Positions 33,413-43,264 are shown, counted from the stretch's first letter. The stretch: 64,000 nt of DNA from Candidatus Avedoeria danica (GCA_016703025.1 JADJCV010000005.1:62001-126000); one strand, 5' to 3'. Program-made: numbers and translations. The notes: generated by a model from the letters alone, not told the origin.

Positions 33413-34753
33413 CTATCGCGAAATATGCGTGATATTAAGCGGCAAGTAAGCCCGACCTGAAGCGACCGACGTCGGAGTTGGGCGCACACTTCCATCTCGC
33501 ACTAACATGGCAGAGTTCACTCGCCCCCATCCAACAAAAAGAATTTGGTCACTGGTGAGCATTTGAGCATGCGAGATGCCATCCATAGCTGGAGGAGGAT
33601 CCAACTTCAACCACCTTCCAGTCTCAGGCACAAGCCACTCTGCGTGCCTCCACAGCATGCCTTGACTATTGTCCCATCCTCCAGTCACGATCGCGCCGCC
33701 GGAAGGCGTGATCGCGATTGAACCAGTATAGGCATCATGCCGCGTAGCCTCAATTTCCGTCCATTCATCGGCTAGAGGATCGTAAAGTTCGGCAGGTTTC
33801 CAAGGAGTTCCGCCAACAACTAGCACACGCCCGTCACTAAGGGTGGTAGCAGAATGAAATAGTCTCGGGTTATGCATGCTCGATGCCTTGGAATAGTGGT
33901 TTCCACTCTTGAAGTTAACTACTGCAACACTGGCCGTAGGATCAGGGGCTTCATCAAATGGAAGTCCAAGGTATTCATCCGTCCGCCCGCCGGTCAGTAG
34001 TATTCTACCGTCAGCCAGACGTGTCATGGCACCACAGCATCGAGGCTCAGCAAGAGGTGCCACTTGCGACCATTTCTTCGAATCGATGTTGAAGGAAAAT
34101 ACAGATGTTGAGGTTCGGTATCCCGAACCAGCTACACTCCTATGGACATCCATAGCGACGACAACTGTATGATCATCTAGGGCCGACGCAGCAGTCAAGT
34201 CGTAGTAATAGCCTGGCATTTGCTCACGAGCAGGCCCGGGCAAATCCTCCCATCTGTTACTTGTCCCGTCATAGAGATGAAATGCTGCGCCAGAAGGATC
34301 TACGTCCTTTGGCGCACTAACTTCCATGAAGAAAGCCCTCTCGTTGGAAAGTGCGATCAGAATACAATTGCAGCCGTACGCCCTCGTTCCAGTGATGCTT
34401 TGACCCGCATTGCGCCATTGACCTGACGCCGGATCGTAAATCACTGCATGGGACGAATAGCCACCAATGCGTTCAGGAATTTGGCCAGTCTCGACAAGCT
34501 TTCCTCCCACGAGCATGGAAGAGCCGTCACTCAACAGAGTCATATGGCCCGTTGCACGCCCAATAGGCATTTGCACGGTGGGCTCCCAATGCCATTGAGG
34601 TATTGCGTCGGCCTGCGCTTCCCTCGCCTGAGAGGCGAGGTCAGAGACTGCAGCGTGCCCTGAGCCACCTTGCAGCTGCGCAAGCGGATCACCGAGTAGC
34701 CCAGCTACCATGACCATCGCTATGGTAACCGGAAGGAAGTTGCGATACATCAT
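33413..34753 (-). CDS. Secreted Kelch-repeat protein with C-terminal YLPL motif
   Basis: A 446-residue exported protein. The signal peptide occupies about residues 1-26. Several Kelch or galactose-oxidase-like blades follow (GHMTLLSDGSSMLVGGK, RLADGRILLTGGR, TLSDGRVLVVGGT). The protein ends AYLPLNITHISR, the motif seen in chromosomal surface proteins here. ATG is preceded by AAAGGAG 7 bases upstream. The gene follows the truncated Cys-rich gene by 4 bases. GC content is lower than in the chromosome, in keeping with transfer on the island. No catalytic Cys-Tyr site was identified. Confidence 0.85.
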   Translation of the reverse strand: MMYRNFLPVTIAMVMVAGLLGDPLAQLQGGSGHAAVSDLASQAREAQADAIPQWHWEPTVQMPIGRATGHMTLLSDGSSMLVGGKLVETGQIPERIGGYSSHAVIYDPASGQWRNAGQSITGTRAYGCNCILIALSNERAFFMEVSAPKDVDPSGAAFHLYDGTSNRWEDLPGPAREQMPGYYYDLTAASALDDHTVVVAMDVHRSVAGSGYRTSTSVFSFNIDSKKWSQVAPLAEPRCCGAMTRLADGRILLTGGRTDEYLGLPFDEAPDPTASVAVVNFKSGNHYSKASSMHNPRLFHSATTLSDGRVLVVGGTPWKPAELYDPLADEWTEIEATRHDAYTGSIAITPSGGAIVTGGWDNSQGMLWRHAEWLVPETGRWLKLDPPPAMDGISHAQMLTSDQILFVGWGRVNSAMLVRDGSVRPTPTSVASGRAYLPLNITHISR

Positions 34754-34757
34754 TTTG

Positions 34758-36718
34758 CTACTCCTTTCGCAGGGTCGTGTGGGCGACAGTCAGACCTAGC
34801 TCTGATTCCAAGAGTGCCTCCTCACAGTCGCAGCAATATTCGATGTTGTACCAGCTAAGGCCCTCGTCATGTCCCGAGCCATTCGTCACCTCGAATTCAA
34901 AGCTGGACGGCTTGTGGTCCAAGCACTTCGACATTTCCCAAGCCGCATCAGCTGGTACATAGGTCAGGCCGTAGCGATCACCATCGAATTCCACGGTGAC
35001 ATTGCCCCCCGTGTCGCACGTAGATCCCACCTTGATCGTGATCGTGTATGGACCTTCAGGATCGCAACTTAGTACCGGTGGGGTTACCACCACCTCATAT
35101 CGGCAGCCAGGATCTGCCGGCGGGCCCGATTGACATTCGACACATTCACGGTCCCCTTCAACGGTAGCGCACGCAGGAGCTGATGGAGTCGCAGTCGGTG
35201 TCGGAGTTAGTGTATCGGTTGGCGTGGATGTATTGGACGGGGTCGCCGTTACAGTCGGAGTCAACGTATCAGTTGGAGTGGACGTGGGCGTTCGAGTAGG
35301 AGTAGACGTCTTCGTCGGCGTAGGAGTGCGCGTCGAAGTAGATGTCGGTGTCGCACTTGGTGCACACGTAGCAATGGATGAGGTTGCATATGCAGCAAGG
35401 GTAGGCGTCAACTTTGGTGCCACGGTCGGAGTGTTGCCCGGCCAAGGGGTTTGTGCTGGTGGCCACAAGCTAACAGTATCACTTGTCGCAGCACAGAAGT
35501 TCTGTAGGCCTTTGCTGTCATTGGGTTCTATAATCGCTGTCGCCAAGGGAACTAGCGTCGGACACCAAGGTGGATCAGAGGGTGTCGGGGTCAAGCACGG
35601 GCCATGAGGACACCGTGTGTGCCAGTTCGGGTCCTCTAGCGGCAGGGGCGTCGGAGTTTCTGTCGCTAGTCCACCCGGCGTTGGAGTAGGAGTCTCAGGA
35701 TTGGTAAACGGACCGGCTCCACCGATTGGATCCATGTACCAATTTGCGCACGTGTCATTAAAGCACATCCCATTGTCAATGCGGAGACCCATGAATCCAT
35801 TTTGGGCATGATATGCTCCGTTGGTCATGGGTGCCGTATCAATAGGTACTTCACGCGTAAAGTAGATCTCAAAGTGATCGAGACAAAACTGGAAGTCGCA
35901 GTTGGCGCAGGGCTCTGGATCGCCCGGTGAGCTCCCTGGGATCAACGAATCTGGAGATGAGTCGAAGCCAAGTAGATCAGGACTGAAAGTGAACTTCTTG
36001 GCTCGCCGACCAATCCCCGATGGATTTAACTCACATCGTGGATCGGTCGCGCCGGCCGCGCACAGCGCATCGATAGCGCCGCACATCGTTGTAAAGTACT
36101 CATTCTTGATTTCCGCGATGTTGCATTGCTGACCGAGATCCGCCCAAAAGTTCAGGAGAGTGACGCGCGTGAAAAATAGCCCGACGGCTCCGCCTCCGTG
36201 AGTGCTGCCGAGGAACTTTTCGTCGCGTCCCGACCACTGCTGACCGGTTCCGTCAATACCGTCTACGAAGCGCGCCGCACAAACGACTGGACCATATGCC
36301 ACCTCCCCGACCTCGCAGGGGGTTAGCATTGTCAACGGTCGCCGCAACTCTCGCCTATGTGCTTCCTGGGTCGCATCTGGCGATGGAGGATACAACGCCT
36401 GAATGTTCTCCTCAGTACAGCCACAATCCTCTCCTTCGCTCAACGCTGCGGCATCATAAAATACGTTCCAGTTGGACGATTCGCCAAACCCCCAGTGATC
36501 AAGATAGATCGTATCACCGTTAGAGTTAGTTCTCTCAGCCATGATCTCCATTTCCTTCCGGTAATCATTACAGTCCGGGTCGCTAGGATTGGAACATGGC
36601 CAGTTGTAATAGAAGTCGATGCACTGTCCACCGAATGAAGCTGGTAGTCCAATAGGAATACCAGCAACATTATATGTCGATTGACCAAAATTGCACTCGG
36701 CGCCCCACCAGTTGATCG
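34758..36718 (-). pseudogene. Cys-rich Thr/Pro-linker surface protein, 5' end lost to IS66
   Basis: The frame is open from the IS end (36718) to the stop at 34758, about 653 codons, without a start or signal peptide. It begins PINWWGAECNFGQS at the IS junction. Many cysteines suggest an extracellular protein (DCGCTEENIQ, CANCDFQFC). A Pro/Thr linker (TPTSTSTRTPTPTKTSTPTR region) precedes a C-terminal beta-domain rich in Cys (YNIEYCCDCEEALLE). No YLP motif ends it. It lies directly before the Kelch gene and the two were probably an operon. Function is unknown. Confidence 0.75.
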
Positions 36719-36731
36719 GTAAGCGTTCAGC
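36719..36731 (+). repeat. IS66 left terminal inverted repeat
   Basis: GTAAGCGTTCAGC, exact reverse complement of 38179-38191. Confidence 0.88.
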
Positions 36732-36770
36732 CGGTTGCCCGATCGGCGAAGGCCTGATAGCCTGGGCGGC

Positions 36771-38183
36771 ATGACAGCAGAGGCGCTTGCGGCCCTGACG
36801 CGGGAGGATCTGATCCGCTTGGTGTTGAGCCAGGCAGAGACGATCGTGCGTTTGGAGGCGAAGGTCAGCGCGCTCGAGGAACGGCTGGGCCAGAACTCGG
36901 GCAACACGTCGAAGCCGCCGTCGAGCGACGGGCCAGGAGCCGGCGGAGGGGAGAAGCGAGGCCGAGGTCGGCCGCGAAAGATTGGTCGAGGCGGCCAGCC
37001 TGGTCACAAGGGTCACAGTCGATCGCTGGTGCCGACGGCCGAGGTCGATCGCGTGATCCCTTGCCGTGAAGTGGAATGCGAACGGTGCAAGGCACCGTTG
37101 TCGGGTGAGGATCCTCACCCGTTGCGATACCAAGTCCACGAGATCCCGCCGCAGCGGCTTGAGGTGGTGGAGTATCAGGTCCACCGACTTCGCTGCCTGG
37201 CATGCGGGCATACGACGACCGGCAAGCCGCCGCCGGGAGTGACGAGCAGCCGGTTCGGACCGCGGGTCCATGCCTTGGTGGCATTGCTGACGGGTCGGCT
37301 GCTGCTCTCCAAACGAGAGGTCGTGGAGTACTTCCAGATGCTCTACGGCGACGGGCCATCGGCCGGGACCATCAGCGCAATCGAGCGGCGTATGAGCATG
37401 ATGCTCAGGGCGCCGGTGCTGGCGGTGGTCCATGCGGTCCGAGCGGCAGGCATCGTTTACGCCGACGAAACGAGTTGGCGGCAGGGGAAGAAGGGCGCCT
37501 GGCTGTGGGAGGCGGGCGCTGGCAAGGGGCTGGTGTTCTTCCGTGTCCAGCTGGGTCGAGGACGCATGGAAGCCAAGCGCCTGCTGGGTAAGAACTTTGG
37601 CGGCTTGGCCGTCGTCGACATGCTGGGTGCCTACAACTGGATCGCCCTGCGCCAGCTGTGCTGGGCTCATGTGCTGCGGGTCTTCCGCGCCATCGCGGAG
37701 CGTAAGGGCTCCGAGTGGCATGGTCGCCGGCTTGAGATGGCCGGTTACAGAGTGCTCGCTGACTGGCGGGCTTGGCGGGACGGCAAGATCTCTCGCGACG
37801 AGATGACCAAGCGCATCACCGTCCATCGCGCCACGATTCACGCGCTCCTGGAGCGCGTTGCCGACGCCGGACTCGCCGAGCGCAGCTGCAGGCAATCCGC
37901 CTGGCTGCTCAAACGCGAACCTCTGCTGTGGACGTTCCTCAACCACGAGGATGTCGAGCCCACCAACAACCTTGCCGAGCGCCGCGTTCGCCGCGGGGTG
38001 CTCATGCGCAAGAAGACCTTCGGCACCGATTCGGTCCACGGTAGCCGCTTCGTCGAACGCATCCTGACCGCCACCGGTTGTCTTCGTGAGCAAGAGCGCG
38101 ACGTCCTCGCTTTCCTGACAGATGGCTACGCGGCCCACTTGGCTGGACGGCCCCTGCCGTCTCTGCTGCCGCTACCCAGCTGA
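36771..38183 (+). CDS. IS66-family transposase
   Basis: A 470-residue TnpC-like transposase. It has an N-terminal coiled coil (AETIVRLEAKVSALEERLG), a conserved NTSKPPSSDGP stretch, a basic segment and a zinc-binding region (CERCKAPL, then CLACGHTT). The DDE catalytic domain follows, with Asp in GIVYADETSWR, Asp in LAVVDMLGAYN and Glu in the conserved PTNNLAERRVR block. ATG at 36771 is chosen; a TTG at 36735 is also in frame. The stop TGA lies within the right inverted repeat. The gene appears intact, so the element may be active. Confidence 0.93.
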   Translation: MTAEALAALTREDLIRLVLSQAETIVRLEAKVSALEERLGQNSGNTSKPPSSDGPGAGGGEKRGRGRPRKIGRGGQPGHKGHSRSLVPTAEVDRVIPCREVECERCKAPLSGEDPHPLRYQVHEIPPQRLEVVEYQVHRLRCLACGHTTTGKPPPGVTSSRFGPRVHALVALLTGRLLLSKREVVEYFQMLYGDGPSAGTISAIERRMSMMLRAPVLAVVHAVRAAGIVYADETSWRQGKKGAWLWEAGAGKGLVFFRVQLGRGRMEAKRLLGKNFGGLAVVDMLGAYNWIALRQLCWAHVLRVFRAIAERKGSEWHGRRLEMAGYRVLADWRAWRDGKISRDEMTKRITVHRATIHALLERVADAGLAERSCRQSAWLLKREPLLWTFLNHEDVEPTNNLAERRVRRGVLMRKKTFGTDSVHGSRFVERILTATGCLREQERDVLAFLTDGYAAHLAGRPLPSLLPLPS

Positions 38184-38191
38184 ACGCTTAC
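38179..38191 (-). repeat. IS66 right terminal inverted repeat
   Basis: GCTGAACGCTTAC, exact reverse complement of 36719-36731. It supplies the TAA stop of the adjoining truncated membrane protein gene and the TGA stop of the transposase gene. Confidence 0.88.
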
Positions 38192-38733
38192 TCTGGAAGA
38201 GGAGTGACAGGGCTGGGAGTGCTTGATGGGGCCATGTCGGCGACTTTGTCGACTTCGTCGACGCCAGTTGAGGACGTACCTGTCGACCCCTCTGTCGCCA
38301 GCTCCCGCAGCGACTCGATGACCAGGAGTACCATTAGGGGAATGGCTCCTCCTAGCAACGCACCCTTGGCGAGCGTCCAGGCATCCAGCGTCCGAATCGC
38401 CTCCCACGTGATCGCCTTGCCTGTGAGGGATTGCAGGCTGGCGTCGTAGTTAGCGAAGATGGAGGCTGACACGAACAGCAGGATCCCGGCGTAGAGCCGT
38501 CGGTTCCGGTGGCCCGTGCGGGCTCGCACGGCTATCGTCAGGCCGATGGCAACCACGCCAAGTTCGATGGCGACCGCCCCGCCCCAGTGCAGGAGGGGAG
38601 ACGTGCCGGTCTGGACATCGGCGAAGCCATGAGCGACATTGTGCAGGCCCGAGGCCAGCAGAGTGACGAGGGACACGAGGAGCGTGGCGGCGGCAAAGTC
38701 TCGACTGTAGATGCGGTGGTACAGGGAGTTCAC
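38188..38733 (-). pseudogene. Membrane protein truncated at its 3' end by IS66
   Basis: A 181-residue open frame with four hydrophobic segments (LLVSLVTLLASGLHNVA, AVAIELGVVAIGLTIAV, GILLFVSASIFA, GGAIPLMVLLVIESL) and a Ser/Thr-rich tail. The stop TAA comes from the IS terminal repeat, so the natural C-terminus is missing. It starts with GTG at 38733. I do not recognise the family; it may be an island membrane protein. Confidence 0.65.
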
Positions 38734-38771
38734 GGTAGCCTCCGACGTGTGTGTGCTCTGCCTGTTGGACC

Positions 38772-38802
38772 TGACCCTGGTTTGACCCTAATTCTGACCC
38801 TA
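38772..38802 (+). repeat. Right iteron array, three TGACCCT copies spaced 11 bp
   Basis: TGACCCT starts at 38772, 38783 and 38794. Bases 38782-38802 are identical to the left block (30004-30024). An inverted, imperfect copy (GGGTTAGGGCCAG) lies at 38845-38857. All lie within 150 bases of attR. Confidence 0.75.
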
Positions 38803-38919
38803 ACCCAGACGAACATCGGCGATTAACGGCGGCGCTGGATGGACGGGTTAGGGCCAGTTTTACAGACAGAAACGGGGTTTCGCGATCGGAGGCGAACATT
38901 GGCGAAAGGCCCGAAAGAG

Positions 38920-38974
38920 GGACTTAAACTCCGTTGGGGAAACCCATGTGGGTTCGACTCCCACCCGCCCCACT
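38920..38974 (+). repeat. Attachment site attR (duplicated tRNA 3' end)
   Basis: Identical to 29897-29951 over 55 bases. It lacks the acceptor 5' strand and D-arm, so it is not a tRNA gene but the displaced end of the original tRNA left by integration. Confidence 0.92.
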
Positions 38975-39004
38975 GACTGCCGTACCGTGACGATCGGGAA
39001 ACAC

Positions 39005-41187
39005 ATGCCGCGCACCGCCCTTTGCTGCGCCTTCGCCCTCCTGCTCTGGCTGGCGACGGCCTACTCTGCCGCGCACCCCACTCGGGTGACGGCGATCTCC
39101 GCGTCCGTCGCTATCGCCGCACCCGCCGCCCAGGCACCCGCTGCCACCCTCTCCCTCACCGGCCAGCTCGGCGGCCTCACCCGCGCCGTCGCGCTCGACG
39201 CCGACCGCACCTACCTCGGCGTCGGCGCGCGGCTGCGCGTGTACGGCGGGTGCATCGACCCGCTGACGCACCTCCTCGGCGAGACCGAGGCGCTACCCGG
39301 TGTCGTGGAGGACGTCGCGCTCTCGCCCGACACCGGCACGGTTTGGCTGGCGCTGGGCGCAGCCGGCGTCTGGGCGGTCGATGTTGGCCAGCCGGCGCGC
39401 CCGGCGCTCGGCGAACGGGACGCCGTGCCGGACGCGGTGGACGGTGTGCCGGTCGAGTCGCACCGCGTTGCCGTCGACCGCATGGGGCGGCGCTGGGTGT
39501 CGACGAACGTCGGCCTCTTCGTCGTCGGCCCGGGCGGGACGACCCATCTCCGCGCACCGGCCGACGACGCCCCGCCCGGCCCCGTGCACGATGTCGCGTT
39601 CGTCGGCGCGTACGCGCTGGCGGCGTGGGGCACCAACGGAATCGCCCTGCTCCATGCCGACGCGTTCGATCATGTGCGGACGATCGGCGTCATCGCGCTC
39701 GCCAATGCCCAGGCCGTGGCGATGACCGGCGGCGCCGGCATCGCCGCCACCGCCTGGGTCGCCGACGGCCCGACGCTGCGCGCGATCGACGTCCGCGACC
39801 CGGTCAACCCGATCGCTCTTGGCGAGCTGGCGCTGGATGCGGCGGGCGGGGACGGACGCGCGATCGCCGTGCGCGGCACGACGGTCTTGGTCGCCTTCGC
39901 CCGCGCCCCGGCCGCCACGGCCGCGCTGGCCGCCGTTGACGGTTCGGATCCGAAGAACCCACGCCTTGTCCAGACCGAGCGCTGGCCGGCCGTCCTCGCC
40001 CAGCTGGACGACGGCACGCTCGGCGGCCTCGGCCTCGACGTCGCCGCGGCGGGCGCATGGGCGATCGTCGGCGGCGACGCGCTCGGGCACCGCGCCGTCG
40101 AGATCGACCGCTGGCTGGAGGGCGATCGGACGGCGTTCACGGCGCAGACGACGGAGTCGATCGTGCCGAGCGCCCTGCAGTTGCGCGCCGACACGCCGTC
40201 GGCCTGGCTGGCCTGCGGGCGCGGCGGCGTCGTGCCCACGGCGCTTCTCGGCGAGGATGCCGCCGGCGCCCGCGCCTACTTGGTGCGCGCCCCCGGCCTC
40301 GTGCTCGATGCGCCCGTCGCCGACGCCGCGCCGTTGGCGCCGCCGGGCCGGCCGTTCGGCCGCTACGCGCTCCTGGCCGCCGTGCGGCCGCGGCTCGTCG
40401 GGCTCGAGCACGTGCCGGGCGTCGGCGAGCAGCTGCTCCTGCGCGGCGCGATCACCGGGCTCGACACGTCGAGCGCGTCGGCGTGGTGGGCGATGTGGGC
40501 GTCACCGTCGATACGCCGCTCGGCTTTGCGGTTATCGACATCGCCGATCCGCTGGCACCGGTGCTCTCTGCCACGCTGCGCGTCACGGATGCCGCCGGGC
40601 TGCCGGTCGTCCGAGCCCGCGACATCGCCGTCGACCCGGGCGGCAAGCGTCTGGCAGCCGTCGCCGCCGGTGCCTCGCTGGCGATGTTCGACTTCAGCCG
40701 GCGCGATCAGCCACGGCTCGTCGGCATCGCATCGTCTGTCGGCAGCGCCGCCGTCGCTTGGGATATCGACCGTCTCTGGATCGCGACGGACGGCGGCGAC
40801 CTCGTGGCGTACGCGCTGGACGCCGTCGGCGCACCGCAACCGGCCGCTACGACGCTGCCGCTGCCGGCGCCGGCAGAGGACTTGGCGATCCGGGGCGGCA
40901 CGCTGTACGCCGCCCTCGGTCCTTCCGGCGTGGCCGTGGTCGACGTCTCCGGCGCACTGCCGGCGCTCAAGGGCATCGTCGAAACGCCCGGCTGGGCGAG
41001 CGGAATCGGGATCGACATCGACGGCCGTGTCTGGGTGGCGGACCGGGCTGCCGGCGTGATCGTCCTCGACGTGCCGCCGGCCGGCCCGCCGCCGACCACG
41101 GCCGCGCCGACGGCGGTGCCGCTCCCGACCGCCTGCCCGCGCGCGGTCGTCCCGCTCCTCTGGCTGCCCGCGGCCGAGCGGCCGTGA
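39005..41187 (+). CDS. Secreted propeller-like protein, one frameshift
   Basis: An exported protein of about 727 codons with a signal peptide in residues 1-21. It carries LVIVD/LVAV-type repeats resembling a beta-propeller (VVEDVALSPDTGTVWLALG, AGVWAVDVGQPARPALG, GVAVVDVSGALPALKGI). The frame shifts once near 40470-40490, between GAITGLDTS and VVGDVGVTVDTPLGF. A Pro/Thr stretch near the end leads to AVVPLLWLPAAERP, a weak form of the YLP motif. It starts just after attR, so it is the first chromosomal gene beyond the island. The stop overlaps the GTG start of mutY (GTGA). Confidence 0.78.
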
Positions 41188-42270
41188 GCGACGGCGGCAT
41201 CGGCCCATCCGCCGCTGTCGGACGGGCCGCGCTGCCGCTCGACACCGCTGCGCTGCGCGCCGCGCTCCGCGCGTGGTACGCCGTCCACCGCCGCGCGCTG
41301 CCATGGCGGGATGCGGCCGATCCATACGCGGTCTGGGTGAGCGAGGTCATGCTGCAGCAAACGCGCGCCGCCACCATCGAGCCGTATTTCCGGCGCTGGA
41401 TGGCGCGCTTCCCGACCATCGCCGCCCTCGCCGCGGCACACGAGGACGACGTCCTGTCGGCATGGCAGGGCCTCGGCTACTACAGCCGCGCCCGCAACCT
41501 GCGGCACGCCGCCCGGACCATCGTCGCCGTTCACGGCGGGACGTTGCCGCGGACGTACGACGATCTGGCGGCGCTGCCCGGCATCGGGCCGTACACCGCC
41601 GGCGCCGTCGCCTCGATCGCGTTTGGGGCACGGGTGCCGGCCATCGACGGCAACGTCCGCCGCGTCGTCGGCCGCCTGCTCGCCGCCCGGACCGACGTCG
41701 CCCGTGGCGAAGGAGCGCGCGCCGTCGAAGCCGTCGCGGCGGCCCTGGCGGACGACGACACGCCCGGTGACGTCAACCAGGCGCTGATGGAACTCGGCGC
41801 CACCGTCTGCGCCCCCGCCAACCCGCCTGCCCGCGCTGCCCGGCCGCCCCATGGTGCGCCGCCCGCGCCGCCGGCGAACCGACGCACTTCCCGCCCGCCG
41901 GCCGCGCGCCCGCCCGCGGGCCATGGCCGCCGTCGCGTGGCTCGTCACCGACCCCGACGGCCGCATCCTCGTCGCTCGGCGCTCGCCGAGCGGGCTGCTG
42001 GGGGGCCTTTGGGAGTTCCCGCTGACGCCGCCCGATGAGACCCTCGTCGACGTCGACACCTTGCCGACCGGACCGGCGCTGACGCACGTCTTCACGCACA
42101 TCGCCCTGACCGTGACGCCCGTCCGCGCACAGGTCGCCGTCGCCGTCGCGCCCACGCGGACCGTCGAGCCCTACGTCGAGTGGCGCTGGCTGGACCGCGC
42201 GATGATCGACGGCCTGCCGGTTTCGACGCTCATGCGGAAGTTGCTGGGTCGCTTCGACGCCTTCGGCTAG
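41184..42270 (+). CDS. mutY: A/G-specific adenine glycosylase MutY, two frameshifts
   Basis: This base-excision enzyme removes adenine opposite 8-oxoguanine. The catalytic part is clear: LPWRDAADPYAVWVSEVMLQ (catalytic Glu), QQTRAATIEPYF, helix-hairpin-helix LPGIGPYTAGAV and the catalytic Asp in VPAIDGNVRRV. The 4Fe-4S cysteines appear only if one base is added near 41823-41826, giving C-x6-C-x2-C-x5-C. A second shift near 41905-41925 restores the C-terminal NUDIX-like domain (VAWLVTDPDGRILVARR, GGLWEFPLTPPDE). The start GTG overlaps the upstream stop. The two shifts are more likely sequence errors than decay. Confidence 0.88.
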
Positions 42271-42329
42271 GCAGACGCGCTGATCAATGCAATGAAATCC
42301 CTTCCGGCCCTTCCCCAACCCGTGATCCT

Positions 42330-42354
42330 CCCCTCCCCAGACTTGGGGGAGGGG
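42330..42354. terminator. Hairpin between convergent mutY and birA
   Basis: CCCCTCCCC (42330-42338) pairs with GGGGAGGGG (42346-42354) around a 7-base loop. It lies in the convergent gap and may terminate one or both genes, but there is no T-tract. It is part of a sequence resembling 62696-62735. Confidence 0.4.
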
Positions 42355-42376
42355 TCGGAGGGCCGTAGGCCGGACG
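42345..42376 (+). repeat. Dispersed GC-rich repeat, intergenic copy
   Basis: The order GGGGAGGGGTCGG, then GGCC-TAGGCC, then GGACG also appears in reverse complement at 62696-62735. Two copies suggest a dispersed REP- or MITE-like element. Confidence 0.4.
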
Positions 42377-42401
42377 TTTGCGCGATGTTCGCCGGTTCTG
42401 C

Positions 42402-43211
42402 TCAGCCCCCCGCCAGCGTCACATCCCCGCCCGCACCGCAACCACCCCCGTCCGCCCCCGTCACCTCCAACGCCCCGTCTGCCCCGACCCCGTCGCTTGC
42501 CCCTCGGCCACCACCGCCCCGCTCACCGCGTCGCGCACCATGACGCAACGACCGAGCGTCGAAAGGCGCGCCGACCAGCGCGGCACGAGGTCGACACCGG
42601 CGAGCACGTCGGCGTAGTGGCGGTCGGCGGCGCGGAGGACGTCGATGGCGAGGGCGGTGCGGGCGAGATCGCGCGCGCCTGCCAGCCGCAGGCTCACCGC
42701 ACCGTCAGGCAGTGCCGCACGCGCCTGGGAGACGTTGAGGCCAAGGCCGACGATCACGACCGGTCTGTCGCTCCCCCGCCACGTCGTTTCCGCCAGGAGC
42801 CCGGCGATCTTCCGGTCGCCGACGACGATGTCGTTCGGCCACTTGAGACCAAGCGGCGCGTCGGCCGGCAGACGGCCGGCGATCGCTTCGAGGGCGCCGA
42901 GGGCGACGGCCATCAGGGCCTGCGGGAGCCGATCGGGCGGGACGGGCGGGCGCAGGACGATCGAGAGCATCAAGGCCGTGCCGGGCGGGGCCAGCCAGGC
43001 GCGCCCGTGCCGGCCGCGGCCCGCCGTCTGGACGTCGGCCAGCACGACGGCGCCGTCAGGCGTGCCGGCCGCGGCGAGGGCAGCCGCGGCATCCATCGTC
43101 GAGGCGACGGACGGGCAGGCAACGACGGTGTCCCGAGCCGGGCGCGCGCAGCGCGTGGGCGATGGTCGCGGCATCGAGCGGACGACGAACCAGTACCCCG
43201 CCGCTGGACAT
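42402..43211 (-). CDS. birA: Biotin--[acetyl-CoA-carboxylase] ligase, two frameshifts
   Basis: This enzyme activates biotin and attaches it to biotin carboxyl carrier protein. It lacks an N-terminal HTH, so it is a class I ligase. Family motifs are the adenylate loop TAGRGRHGRAWLAPPG, LKWPNDIVVGDRKIAGLLAE and VIVGLGLNV. The N-terminus (ATG at 43211, VRRPLDAATIAHALRA) joins the main frame after a shift near 43145-43150. A shift in a G-rich run near 42490 restores the expected C-terminal SH3-like part (VGADGALEVTGADGG, GDVTLAGG), ending at 42402. Confidence 0.85.
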
Positions 43212-43264
43212 GCCTGGGGTTGCCGCCAGAGTATGGAACCCGGAGACTCTGCAGCGGTGGTGTA

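Larger units (their letters stand above)
36719..38191 (+). mobile_element. IS66-family insertion element (single transposase type)
   Basis: 1,473 bases bounded by the 13-bp perfect inverted repeat GTAAGCGTTCAGC / GCTGAACGCTTAC; the GTAA terminus is usual for IS66. It holds one transposase gene and no tnpA/tnpB, as in the ISBst12-like subgroup. The 8 bases on each side (GTTGATCG and TCTGGAAG) differ, so the expected target duplication is missing. Confidence 0.88.
29897..38974. mobile_element. Integrative island in tRNA-Leu(TAA)
   Basis: A 9 kb island bounded by a perfect 55-bp direct repeat of the tRNA-Leu 3' part, with a tyrosine integrase beside the tRNA and transcribed toward it. Contents are integrase, VapB/VapC, an orphan gene paired with RadC, a Kelch protein, a truncated Cys-rich protein, an IS66-type element and a truncated membrane protein. 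The interior from about 31.2 to 36.7 kb is clearly less GC-rich than the chromosome around it. No relaxase, coupling protein, replication or phage structural gene is seen, so it is a non-self-transmissible or mobilisable island, or a decayed one. Confidence 0.9.

Noticed and set aside
36719..38138. N-terminal extension of the Cys-rich protein across the IS
   Set aside because: This part is antisense to the transposase and Arg/Pro-rich; the real gene fragment begins at the IS end.
30000..38900. Prophage
   Set aside because: There are an integrase and att sites but no capsid, tail, terminase or lysis genes.
38920..38974. Second tRNA-Leu gene
   Set aside because: Only the anticodon-loop-to-3' part is present; the acceptor 5' strand and D-arm are missing. 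It is the attR repeat.
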